Assembly: GCA_029983435.1 (NCBI GenBank)
Contig: JASBZN010000032.1
Coordinates: forward strand, 1-9,666
DNA length: 9,666 nt
DNA from: Urinicoccus sp.
GTDB taxonomy: Bacteria; Bacillota; Clostridia; Tissierellales; Peptoniphilaceae
Direction of reading: 5' to 3'
The notes beneath the pieces are model-generated. The model saw nothing but the letters and a program-made list of their open reading frames with translations, was not told where the DNA came from and made no database searches. The position numbers were made by a program, and so were the translations under genes. This document shows positions 1 through 6,857 of the stretch, piece by piece; position 1 is the stretch's first letter, and every line of letters starts with the position of its first letter.

Positions 1-14
1 ACTAACATCTAGTT

Positions 15-785
15 CTATTTCCTTTCTCTTACAGCATTAATGACAGCAGTTGAAACAATTACTGCAATAATTGCTTCTGGTAAACCACTTGTATAGATGA
101 AAGAAAAAATAACTTTTCTTGCTGTTTCCAATGCTGCATCTGGGTTCATGGCCTTTAAAAATCTTTCTGCATAGAAAAGATAAATTCCGCCCATAACCAT
201 AACAGTGTGTAAGATTGTGGTTACAAAAGCACTAACCATTACAGCAAAATTCTTTTCGTCATATTTTCTTAAACGAGTGTATAAAATAATACTCACTACA
301 GCTAAAATACTATTTAAAACTAAAGAAAAAACATTTACTTCAGGAGTCGCTCCTCGATAGATTCCATAAAGTAAAAAAGCAATAATTGCTATCCAAGCAG
401 CACGAACCACTTGTTTTGTTGTGTGAGAATCTTTGTCTTTTAAAAATTTAAATAGATAACCTGCAATAACACCAATTAAAACTCTAGGTACAATAGAAAT
501 TAAGGGGTTATAAAAAACAAAACTAATTGCCGATGGTCTGGTAATGGCATTAAACAAACTGGATAAACCAAAAATTAAACCAACCAATCCCCCTACTACG
601 GGTCCTTCTAATAAAGCTCCGATGATAACAGGAATATGCATCGTTGTTGCACTTAAGGGTCCAATGGGAACAAATCCTAAGGGAGTTAATCCCAATACAA
701 CAGTAATGGCACCTAACATGGCAACAATAACTAATCTTCTTGTTGAGTTTCTTTGACTCATTGCCGATTTTTCTACATTTTTCAT
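15..785 (-). CDS. ECF transporter S component, PanT-like (pantothenate family), enlarged form
   Basis: Integral membrane substrate-binding subunit of an energy-coupling factor vitamin importer; it would work with EcfA/EcfA'/EcfT encoded elsewhere, since none is in the window. The N-terminal half matches the PanT-like type: RRLVIVAMLGAITVVLG (16-32), PLGFVPIGPLSATTMHIPVI (35-54), the EGPVVGGLVGLIFGLSS stretch (60-76), then SFVFYNPLISIVPR (88-101). The C-terminal part has HTVMVMGGIYLF (193-204) and a last helix at about 226-250. At 256 aa it is longer than the usual 170-200 aa. About 60 extra residues (118-176) carry two additional hydrophobic stretches (126-143, 152-170) between the helices that normally correspond to TM4 and TM5. 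The ATG at 785 is preceded by GGAGGT (790-795). It lies 25 nt downstream of the P1 peptidase gene, probably in one operon. The family call is firm; pantothenate as substrate is inferred from motif resemblance only. Confidence 0.85.
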   Translation of the reverse strand: MKNVEKSAMSQRNSTRRLVIVAMLGAITVVLGLTPLGFVPIGPLSATTMHIPVIIGALLEGPVVGGLVGLIFGLSSLFNAITRPSAISFVFYNPLISIVPRVLIGVIAGYLFKFLKDKDSHTTKQVVRAAWIAIIAFLLYGIYRGATPEVNVFSLVLNSILAVVSIILYTRLRKYDEKNFAVMVSAFVTTILHTVMVMGGIYLFYAERFLKAMNPDAALETARKVIFSFIYTSGLPEAIIAVIVSTAVINAVRERK

Positions 786-789
786 TTTT

Positions 790-795
790 ACCTCC
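790..795 (-). promoter_or_regulatory. Ribosome-binding site for the PanT-like S component
   Basis: GGAGGT on the minus strand, 4 nt before the ATG at 785. The short spacing is tolerable, and it supports this ATG over the internal Met9, which has no such motif at the right distance. Confidence 0.7.
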
Positions 796-810
796 GATCC
801 AGCTCTATTT

Positions 811-1770
811 CTAGATACCGGTCATTAAAGACTTCCTTCCTGGGAGTCCTCCGCAACTTTCTACCTCCAGGCTATTGTAGATGGCTTGAGACATAACGTC
901 TGTAGCCATGGATCCGACTAGAGTCACATCCGCATCTACTTGACCTGTCGCTAGACAGAAAATGGTGTCCCCATCATTGGTGGTGTGGGCTGGAAAGATG
1001 CTACGGCCATAGCCATTATGGGCCATCCCTGCAATTTTTTGACATTGGGCCTTGCTAAACTTCCCATTAGTAGCAAGACAGGCTATTGTAGTATTTCCCC
1101 CAATAAAGCTTTGCGCTCTTTCCTTGTAGAGAACACTTCGTGTGTCAATAAATTGCTTTGCCTCTCGATCATAGGCTCCGGCTATTTTTTCATTGTTTCT
1201 TGCATCATAAATATCCCCAAAGGCATTTGTAACGACAAGAGCTCCGACAACTAAGTCTCCCACTTGCATGGAAGCTGTTCCCAGGCCACTTTTCATTGCA
1301 AATTCCAGTCCATTGTACTTTCCGACGCTTGCTCCTAAACCTGCCCCTACCAAGCCTTGGTCTGTTTCTGCTTTGGCATTTAAAACCGCTTGATAGCCTT
1401 CCTTGGCACCCGGTCTAATTTTTGGGTTGCCAGTTGTCAGATCAAAGATTACCGCTCCAGATACAATGGGTACCCTTGCAACAAGGACGTCTAGACCAAT
1501 TCCTTTTTCTTCCAGGGCCTGCATAATTCCATCCCCTACAGCAAGACCGTAAGCAGAACCGCCACTTAAGAAAATGGCATTGACCCCTTGCACCGTATTT
1601 TCCGGCTTTAATAAGTCTGTTTCTCGAGTACCTGGCGCTGCACCACGTACATCGACACCAGCTACCGTTCCTTCAGGAGCTAAAATAACAGTAACACCTG
1701 TTAAGGCCTCTTGTATTTCACTGTGGCCTACTTTAATTCCTTGAACATCTGTGATTGATCCTTTAAACAT
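811..1770 (-). CDS. P1 family (S58, DmpA/BapA-type) self-processing peptidase
   Basis: An N-terminal-nucleophile enzyme of the DmpA/BapA family, whose studied members are aminopeptidases; some release N-terminal beta-alanine or D-residues from small peptides. Visible family motifs are ITDVQGIKVGH (6-16), VTVILAPEGTVAGVDVRGAAPGTRETDLL (26-54), NAIFLSGGSAYGLAVGDGIM (64-83), GAGLGASVGK (142-151) and GDLVVGALVVTNAFGDIYD (171-189). The processing site is in GGNTTIACLATN (224-235). By family analogy the precursor splits between Asn226 and Thr227, and Thr227 becomes the nucleophile of the small C-terminal subunit. HTTNDGDTIFCLATG (262-276) completes the fold. The length of 319 aa is normal. There is no signal peptide, so it should be cytoplasmic. 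The start is set by AAGGAGT (1778-1784), 7 nt before the ATG. It is the first gene of an operon with the S component. The natural substrate is unknown. Confidence 0.92.
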   Translation of the reverse strand: MFKGSITDVQGIKVGHSEIQEALTGVTVILAPEGTVAGVDVRGAAPGTRETDLLKPENTVQGVNAIFLSGGSAYGLAVGDGIMQALEEKGIGLDVLVARVPIVSGAVIFDLTTGNPKIRPGAKEGYQAVLNAKAETDQGLVGAGLGASVGKYNGLEFAMKSGLGTASMQVGDLVVGALVVTNAFGDIYDARNNEKIAGAYDREAKQFIDTRSVLYKERAQSFIGGNTTIACLATNGKFSKAQCQKIAGMAHNGYGRSIFPAHTTNDGDTIFCLATGQVDADVTLVGSMATDVMSQAIYNSLEVESCGGLPGRKSLMTGI

Positions 1771-1777
1771 CCTTAAG

Positions 1778-1784
1778 ACTCCTT
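1778..1784 (-). promoter_or_regulatory. Ribosome-binding site for the P1 peptidase
   Basis: AAGGAGT on the minus strand with a 7-nt spacer to the ATG at 1770; it fixes the start codon. Confidence 0.7.
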
Positions 1785-1794
1785 TTCTGTCCTC

Positions 1795-1809
1795 ATGCTA
1801 TTATAGCAT
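1795..1809. repeat. 15-bp perfect palindrome over the -10 element
   Basis: ATGCTAT and ATAGCAT arms of 7 bp are separated by one base. The palindrome covers the whole -10 box of the peptidase promoter, which is where a repressor operator would sit. The sequence is AT-rich, so chance symmetry is possible. Confidence 0.4.
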
Positions 1810-1827
1810 ATTTCTTTCTCATTACAA
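1800..1827 (-). promoter_or_regulatory. Extended -10 promoter for the peptidase/ECF operon
   Basis: On the minus strand, TTGTAA (1822-1827) is followed by a 16-nt spacer ending in TGC and a consensus TATAAT (1800-1805). It faces the P1 peptidase gene. A 15-bp perfect palindrome (1795-1809) overlaps the -10 element and could bind a regulator. The call is from sequence consensus only. Confidence 0.7.
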
Positions 1828-1960
1828 TATTCTAATAAAAAATAATATTTTCTCTATTATCGTAACAGATATCCCCTGATTTTTGGCTTTCTTTCTAAGA
1901 AAAAAAGACAAATTTTAAAAATTTTCTAATTTCCTCAAAAGCTCACCAAATATAGGAATC

Positions 1961-1998
1961 CATGGTATAATGGTAATGGTATTATGTCTTATACCATG
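1961..1998. repeat. 10-bp inverted repeat with ATGGTA repeats at the pbp promoter
   Basis: CATGGTATAA (1961-1970) and TTATACCATG (1989-1998) are perfect inverted arms separated by 18 bp. ATGGTA occurs three times directly (1962, 1970, 1976) and once inverted (TACCAT, 1992-1997). The left arm overlaps the -10 box and the right arm abuts the ribosome-binding site. Since transcription would start near 1978, only the right arm would be in the mRNA. An operator read as DNA is therefore more likely than an RNA hairpin. Confidence 0.5.
1963..1971 (+). promoter_or_regulatory. Extended -10 promoter for the penicillin-binding protein gene
   Basis: TGG followed directly by TATAAT (1966-1971) forms an extended -10 element. 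No convincing -35 hexamer is seen about 17 nt upstream, which extended -10 promoters can tolerate. The predicted leader is only about 35 nt long. Confidence 0.55.
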
Positions 1999-2012
1999 AA
2001 AGGAAGGTTTCT

Positions 2013-4397
2013 ATGAGTCAAAAATCACGGTCTAGATCCAAATCAAAGCAAGGCTTTCGATTCCTAGACCTTCTAAAGATACTACTATTAATTATTTGTA
2101 TCCTTATTGTAAGTTTTGGTGGCATTATTGCAACCTATACTGTTGCGACCCTAAAAGAAGCTCCGGATATAGATCCTAAAAATTATCGTAAAATCCTTTC
2201 TGAAACCAGTGGAGTTTATGATAAAGATGACCAGCTTGTGGAAAGGCTCGTACAAAATGAATACCTAGAATTTGTACCCCTGAAAAAAATCCCAGAAAAT
2301 ATGCAAAAAGCTGCCATCGCTATTGAAGACGAACGCTTTTACAAACACTCTGGTGTGGATTTTAAACGGGTTGTTTCTGCTCTTATTTATGATTTGAAAA
2401 CCAGATCTTTAGACCAAGGTGCATCAACTATTACCATGCAGCTAGCAAAAAATCTCTATTCTAGCCACGATAAAACCTTTGGTCGAAAGTTTAAAGATAT
2501 TTACAATGCCCTTCATATAGAACACAAATTATCTAAAGAAGAAATTTTAGAAGGCTACTTAAATTCCGCTTCTTATTCAAAGGGAACCGTTGGTGTTCAA
2601 GCTGCTGCAAAAACCTTTTTTAATAAAGAAGCTTCTGACTTAACCTTAGCTGAAGCAGCTCTTATTGCAGGAGTCACTCAATACCCAACAAAATATACTC
2701 CCTATACAGTTGAAGCCATTGGTCCAGAAGATGACCTCTCCGCTATTGAGCTCAGCCTGGTTCCTCAAAAGGAAACCCACGAAATTACTGACGAAGAAAA
2801 AAGATGGGCAGAATATTTTTACGAAAACGAAAAAATTGACGTCTACGAGTATTCACAAATTCTTTCTGGTGAATACACGATGGGAAAGGCTGTCTTTAAT
2901 CCCAAGTCCAAAGAAAGACAAGAAGTTGTTCTCTATAAAATGAAAGAACTTGGTTACATTAGTCCCGAAGAATATGAAGAAGCGGTAAACCAACCCATTC
3001 AAATTGCTCTAGGAACGAGAAAGACCAAAGGACTTTCTTCCTACTATGTCGATGCTGTAAAAGATGAAGTTCTCGCTATTTTAAAAGAACAAGGTCACGA
3101 TAGCGAAGAAGCCAATGATCTTCTCTACAATGGAGGTCTTCATATATCCACCTCTTTGGATTTGGATATGCAGAATAAACTGCAAAATGTTGTTTCCAAA
3201 GACCGGTATTTTTCTGGCAACCACACCGATGAACATGGAATTCCACAACCCCAAGTCGGTTCTGTAATTCTAGACCAATCCACTGGTCAAGTTCGGGCTC
3301 TTATTGGCGGTCGAGGTATTGCTGGAAATAATATCCTCAATCGGGCCAAAAATCCTAGACAACCTGGATCTTCCATTAAGCCTATTTCTGTTTATATGAC
3401 TGCTTTAGAAAATGGAATCACTGCTGGGGATGCCTATAATGACTCCCCCATTGTCAAGAGTCGTGAGTTCCCCTATGCTCCCAAAAACTCCACAGGATAC
3501 TTAGGTTGGACCACTGTCCGTAAACTCCTAGTCAATTCTTCCAATGTGGGGTCCTATAAAGTAGGCAAGAGTATCGGACGAAATGACGATGACTCCTGGC
3601 AAAAGATTGTGGATAATTTAGAAAATCTTGGCATTACTAGTTTAGTCCTTCCTGATCAGGATAAAAAGTACAACGACTTTAACGCCTCTGCCCTTTGTTT
3701 AGGCGGAATGAAATATGGTATTAGCCCCTTGGAAATGGCAGGTGGATTCTCTGCTATTGCCAACCACGGTGAATATATTAAGCCAAGCTTTGTAGATTCC
3801 ATTACTAGCAATATTGGAGAAAAATTATATGAAGCCGATCAGACACCCAAAGTTGTCATGAGTAAGCAAAATGCTTATATCTTAACGAATATGTTGGAAG
3901 ATGTCGTCCGCCGCGGAACAGGTACCTATGCTAACCTACCCAACTTCCATGAAGCTGGAAAAACAGGAACCACTAACAGGAAAAGAGACTCTTGGTTTGT
4001 AGGTTTTACTCCCTACTACACCTGTAGTGTTTGGATTGGTAATGACGACAATACTCCTTTAAGAGATTATTCTAGAATGGCCGCTCGTCTATGGAGAGCC
4101 ATTATGATGGATGCCCACGAAGGTCTGGATGATAAAGAATTTGAACAACCAGAAGGCATCTACAGAAAGTACATCTCTGGTGCTGGCTATACAGAAATTT
4201 TTGCAGAAGGTACTGAACCGAAAAATACCAAAAGACTTTATCGTCCTAAGCCCAAAAAAGATGAAGACGATGATAAAGATAACAACAATAATAACAATAA
4301 CCAAGAAAGCAGAAAGCGCCGTAAGAGACATTCCAATAATAACGGCAACAATAATTCTTCTAGCCGGTCTAAAAGGAATGAAGAAGAAAACAATTAA
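2013..4397 (+). CDS. Class A penicillin-binding protein (PBP1A-type transglycosylase/transpeptidase)
   Basis: Bifunctional peptidoglycan synthase that polymerises lipid II into glycan strands and cross-links stem peptides outside the membrane. A basic cytoplasmic N-terminus (1-17) precedes one membrane anchor (about 20-46). The GT51 domain shows EDERFYKHSGVD (105-116, likely catalytic Glu105), GASTITMQLAKNLY (136-149), RKFKDIYNALHIEHKLSKEE (158-177) and GVQAAAKTFFNKEASDLTLAEAALIAG (194-220). The transpeptidase domain has SSIK (453-456, nucleophile Ser453), SSN (509-511) and KTGT (650-653). About 60 acidic residues (232-292) are inserted before the conserved KMKELGYISPEEYEEA (309-324). The C-terminal tail (741-794) is a charged, Asn-rich low-complexity run with no PASTA or FN3 domain. 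AAGGAAGG lies 5 nt before the ATG; an upstream ATG at 1996 is out of frame. The product is 794 aa and complete. Confidence 0.96.
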   Translation: MSQKSRSRSKSKQGFRFLDLLKILLLIICILIVSFGGIIATYTVATLKEAPDIDPKNYRKILSETSGVYDKDDQLVERLVQNEYLEFVPLKKIPENMQKAAIAIEDERFYKHSGVDFKRVVSALIYDLKTRSLDQGASTITMQLAKNLYSSHDKTFGRKFKDIYNALHIEHKLSKEEILEGYLNSASYSKGTVGVQAAAKTFFNKEASDLTLAEAALIAGVTQYPTKYTPYTVEAIGPEDDLSAIELSLVPQKETHEITDEEKRWAEYFYENEKIDVYEYSQILSGEYTMGKAVFNPKSKERQEVVLYKMKELGYISPEEYEEAVNQPIQIALGTRKTKGLSSYYVDAVKDEVLAILKEQGHDSEEANDLLYNGGLHISTSLDLDMQNKLQNVVSKDRYFSGNHTDEHGIPQPQVGSVILDQSTGQVRALIGGRGIAGNNILNRAKNPRQPGSSIKPISVYMTALENGITAGDAYNDSPIVKSREFPYAPKNSTGYLGWTTVRKLLVNSSNVGSYKVGKSIGRNDDDSWQKIVDNLENLGITSLVLPDQDKKYNDFNASALCLGGMKYGISPLEMAGGFSAIANHGEYIKPSFVDSITSNIGEKLYEADQTPKVVMSKQNAYILTNMLEDVVRRGTGTYANLPNFHEAGKTGTTNRKRDSWFVGFTPYYTCSVWIGNDDNTPLRDYSRMAARLWRAIMMDAHEGLDDKEFEQPEGIYRKYISGAGYTEIFAEGTEPKNTKRLYRPKPKKDEDDDKDNNNNNNNQESRKRRKRHSNNNGNNNSSSRSKRNEEENN
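4281..4302 (+). repeat. AAC/AAT trinucleotide tract encoding poly-Asn
   Basis: An uninterrupted run of AAC and AAT codons gives seven consecutive Asn residues (757-763) in the cytologically external tail of the PBP. Such tracts can change length by slippage in units of one codon without frameshifting. Confidence 0.6.
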
Positions 4398-4420
4398 AAG
4401 CGCCCCTCTGGGGTGCTTTT
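4396..4420 (+). terminator. Intrinsic terminator of the pbp gene
   Basis: An 11-bp stem with one G-U pair (4396-4406 with 4410-4420), a TCT loop and a terminal TTTT. The base of the stem overlaps the last two bases of the PBP stop codon, leaving no 3' untranslated spacer. Confidence 0.85.
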
Positions 4421-4559
4421 ATCTTCTTTCCATAGAAAATCACAACTTATTCTGTTGGTACTATTGAAAGATAAAATGGATGCGAAAATCGTATCTTAAT
4501 AAATAAGATGAAAGCAATTGAAAGCTCTTCTTTTCATGGAGACTTTAATTGACAAGTTT

Positions 4560-4565
4560 AGGAGG
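4560..4565 (+). promoter_or_regulatory. Ribosome-binding site for the zinc metallopeptidase
   Basis: AGGAGG, 5 nt before the ATG at 4571; it fixes the start codon. The 150-nt gap upstream (4421-4570) shows no clear promoter; it contains a small ATCTTA/TAAGAT inverted repeat at 4493-4509. Confidence 0.75.
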
Positions 4566-4570
4566 ATTTT

Positions 4571-5428
4571 ATGAAATGGCAAGGTAGAAGAAAAAGCTCA
4601 AATGTTCAAAGAGGAAAAAGCGCAGGAGGTCCTTTGATGTTCGGTGGAGGAATTGGCGGCGTTGTCATTCTTTTACTCTACTTTTTACTAGGTGGAAATC
4701 CATCGGACCTTCCAAAACAAAGTACTCCCGCTCCTAGTGAGCAAAGGCAAGTCTCTCAAGAAGAAACGGTATTAGAAGATTTTTTATCTGTTGTCTTAGC
4801 AGATACTGAAGATGTTTGGCATGAAAAATTTAATGCGTACGGCTTAGACTATGCTGAACCGAAAATGACCTTATTTAATCAAACCACCCAATCTGGATGT
4901 GGTCTTGCTCAATCAAATATGGGACCCTTTTATTGTCCAAGAGACCAAATTGTGTATCTCGATGTCTCTTTTTATAATGAATTGAAAAACACCTTTGGTG
5001 CTGGAGGGGACTTTGCATTTGCCTATGTTTTAGCCCACGAAATTGGTCACCATGTTCAAAATCAGTTAAATATCATTGGTCAAATTCACCCACTTCGCCA
5101 ACAACTACCTGAAGCAGAATACAATAAGTACTCTGTGGCAATGGAATTACAAGCAGATTATTTTGCGGGGCTTTTTTCCTACTATGTTCAAGAAAAAGGC
5201 TATTTAGAACAAGGAGATATTGACGAAGCTATGAACGCAGCCTCCTCTATAGGCGATGATCGAATCCAAAGAATGAGCGGTCAAGAAGTCAATGCAGATA
5301 GTTTTACCCACGGAACATCCAAACAACGAAAAAATGCTTTTGACCAAGGCTTTAAATACCATGACCTTGAACATGCTATGCAATTTTTTGCAGGCCTTAA
5401 ATACCAACCAAGATTTCAAACACATTGA
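4571..5428 (+). CDS. Membrane-anchored neutral zinc metallopeptidase, YpfJ family
   Basis: Putative zinc-dependent peptidase of the YpfJ/neutral zinc metallopeptidase family; its substrate is not known. The N-terminus carries the family pattern MKWQGRRKSSNVQRG (1-15). A Gly-rich stretch and one hydrophobic anchor follow (about 23-41), so the catalytic part should lie outside the membrane. A Pro/Ser/Gln linker (43-62) leads to the catalytic domain. SGCGLAQSNMGPFYCPRDQ (108-126) has two family-typical cysteines (110, 122). The zinc motif is HEIGH (156-160, with Glu157 as general base), and MELQADYFAG (191-200) probably supplies the third ligand, Glu192. HGTSKQR (247-253) is also typical. The 285-aa length is normal. 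It follows the PBP gene in the same direction but after a terminator, so it is probably a separate unit. A cell-envelope role is inferred only from location. Confidence 0.93.
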   Translation: MKWQGRRKSSNVQRGKSAGGPLMFGGGIGGVVILLLYFLLGGNPSDLPKQSTPAPSEQRQVSQEETVLEDFLSVVLADTEDVWHEKFNAYGLDYAEPKMTLFNQTTQSGCGLAQSNMGPFYCPRDQIVYLDVSFYNELKNTFGAGGDFAFAYVLAHEIGHHVQNQLNIIGQIHPLRQQLPEAEYNKYSVAMELQADYFAGLFSYYVQEKGYLEQGDIDEAMNAASSIGDDRIQRMSGQEVNADSFTHGTSKQRKNAFDQGFKYHDLEHAMQFFAGLKYQPRFQTH

Positions 5429-5454
5429 GGTTTTAGCCTCTATAACAACTATGA

Positions 5455-5485
5455 GGAGACTCGTTTATTCGGGTCTCTCTTTTTT
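5455..5485 (+). terminator. Intrinsic terminator after the zinc metallopeptidase
   Basis: A 9-bp stem with two G-U pairs (5455-5463 with 5470-5478), a 6-nt TTTATT loop and a T-rich run (5478-5485), 26 nt after the stop codon. The following stretch to 5630 is AT-rich; it has a small TGGAA/TTCCA hairpin at 5519-5531 before a T-rich run, and no gene. Confidence 0.75.
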
Positions 5486-5631
5486 ATGTAATCACCCCAT
5501 AGAAATTAATAAACGCCCTGGAATCTTTCCAAAATTTTTCATTTTTATCTAGTCTTGAATCGAGCTCCTTCCTTCTAAAAAATAGACTCTTTCAAATATC
5601 CTGCAGAACCTTTTCTGAACAAAAAATTCTA

Positions 5632-5640
5632 TGCTATAAT
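5632..5640 (+). promoter_or_regulatory. Extended -10 promoter for the mae-fum operon
   Basis: TGC followed by consensus TATAAT (5635-5640). The -35 region is weak: TTCTGA (5613-5618) with a 16-nt spacer is the best match. It would give a leader of about 44 nt, AT-rich, ending in the AGGAGG at 5680-5685, 5 nt before the malic enzyme ATG. Confidence 0.65.
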
Positions 5641-5690
5641 TTATTTAGATTAAAAAAACTTTTATTTAATAAATTTTTTAGGAGGAATTA

Positions 5691-6857
5691 ATGGATTACA
5701 AAAAAGAGTCTATGAAGCTGCATCAAGACCTAAAAGGGAAGCTAGAAATAAAAACCAGAGCAAAAACAGACACCAAAGAAGCCTTGGCCCTAGCCTATAC
5801 CCCTGGCGTTGCAGAAGCCTGCCTAGCCATTAAAGAAAACCCAGAAGAAGCCTTTCACTTAACAAGAAAGTGGAATCTTGTGGCTGTAGTTACAGATGGT
5901 ACTGCTGTATTAGGTCTTGGAGATATTGGCCCCATGGCAGGGATGCCTGTTATGGAAGGCAAGGCCGTTTTATTTAAAAATTTTGCTGATGTGGACGCCT
6001 TTCCCCTTTGCCTAGGAACCAAAGATCCTGAGGAAATTATTCAAACCATAAAAAACTTCGCGCCTACTTTTGGGGGGATTAACCTAGAAGATATTAAAGC
6101 TCCCAAATGTTTTGAAATAGAACAAAGACTCACCGAGGAATTGGATATTCCCGTCTTTCATGACGACCAACACGGAACAGCCATTGTCGTTTTAGCTGCT
6201 ATTTTAAATTCCTTAAAACTCGTGGGGAAAAGTTTGGACTCCTGTAAAGTAGTTATTAGCGGTGCAGGAGCTGCTGGTATGGCCATCCTCCACCTTCTCC
6301 AACTTGAAGGAGCCAAAGACGTAACTTTTGTAGGTCGTAAAGGAATCATCGGCCCTGACTATTATCCAGACCCCTACCGGCAAAAGATGCTGGCAACTTG
6401 TAATCCACGAAAGGTCCAAGGCGGTATGGAAGAAGCTCTTACTGGAGCTGATATCTTTATTGGCGTATCAGGCCCTGGCCTAGTAACAACAGATATGGTA
6501 AAAAAGATGAACAAAGATGCCATTGTCTTTGCCATGGCCAATCCGATTCCTGAAATTTATCCCCAAGAAGCCAAGGCTGGCGGAGCTAGAGTTTGTGGCA
6601 CTGGACGTAGTGACTTCCCCAACCAAGTTAACAACGTCTCTGTCTTCCCAGGACTTTTCCGAGGAGCCTTAGATGTCCGAGCAAAAAGAATTACTGACAA
6701 TATGAAATTAGCTGCAGCCCATGCCATTGCAGATTCTGTAGAAAATCCGCGGGAAGACTACGTCCTTCCTGACGCCTTTGATTTACAAGTGGCTCACCGC
6801 ATTGCCGAGGCCATTGGGGACCAAGCAAGGAAAGATGGGGTTGCAAGAATCCAATGA
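5691..6857 (+). CDS. Malic enzyme (malate dehydrogenase, oxaloacetate-decarboxylating)
   Basis: Converts malate to pyruvate and CO2 with reduction of NAD(P) in the cytoplasm. This is the compact bacterial form (388 aa, no phosphotransacetylase-like extension). Visible motifs are ALAYTPGVAEAC (33-44) with catalytic Tyr36, TDGTAVLGLGDIG (68-80), MEGKAVLFK (88-96) with Lys91, and the metal-site motifs GINLEDIKAPKCFEIE (129-144) and FHDDQHGTA (156-164). The cofactor-domain Rossmann loop GAGAAG is at 191-196; ANPIPEI (283-289) and SDFPNQVNN (307-315) follow. After beta-strand 2 the sequence is FVGRKG (213-218), where many relatives have Asp-Arg-Lys-Gly or Asp-Ser-Lys-Gly, so NAD versus NADP preference is open. 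AGGAGG lies 5 nt before the ATG. Its stop overlaps the fumarase start (ATGA), indicating translational coupling. Confidence 0.95.
   Translation: MDYKKESMKLHQDLKGKLEIKTRAKTDTKEALALAYTPGVAEACLAIKENPEEAFHLTRKWNLVAVVTDGTAVLGLGDIGPMAGMPVMEGKAVLFKNFADVDAFPLCLGTKDPEEIIQTIKNFAPTFGGINLEDIKAPKCFEIEQRLTEELDIPVFHDDQHGTAIVVLAAILNSLKLVGKSLDSCKVVISGAGAAGMAILHLLQLEGAKDVTFVGRKGIIGPDYYPDPYRQKMLATCNPRKVQGGMEEALTGADIFIGVSGPGLVTTDMVKKMNKDAIVFAMANPIPEIYPQEAKAGGARVCGTGRSDFPNQVNNVSVFPGLFRGALDVRAKRITDNMKLAAAHAIADSVENPREDYVLPDAFDLQVAHRIAEAIGDQARKDGVARIQ

Noticed and set aside
4089..4467. Overlapping open frames around the PBP tail on both strands
   Set aside because: They are by-products of the low-complexity Asn/Lys/Asp codons of the PBP tail; the plus-strand one runs through the terminator.
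4464..4497. TTGAAA and TATCTT as a promoter for the zinc metallopeptidase
   Set aside because: The spacer would be 22 nt, outside the usual range, and no better -10 box is present.
4549..4554. Perfect TTGACA upstream of the zinc metallopeptidase
   Set aside because: A -10 box 17 nt later would lie inside the coding sequence, so it cannot serve this gene; probably chance.
5519..5531. TGGAA/TTCCA hairpin before a T-rich run
   Set aside because: The 5-bp stem is too weak for a confident terminator, and a better one already lies at 5455-5485.
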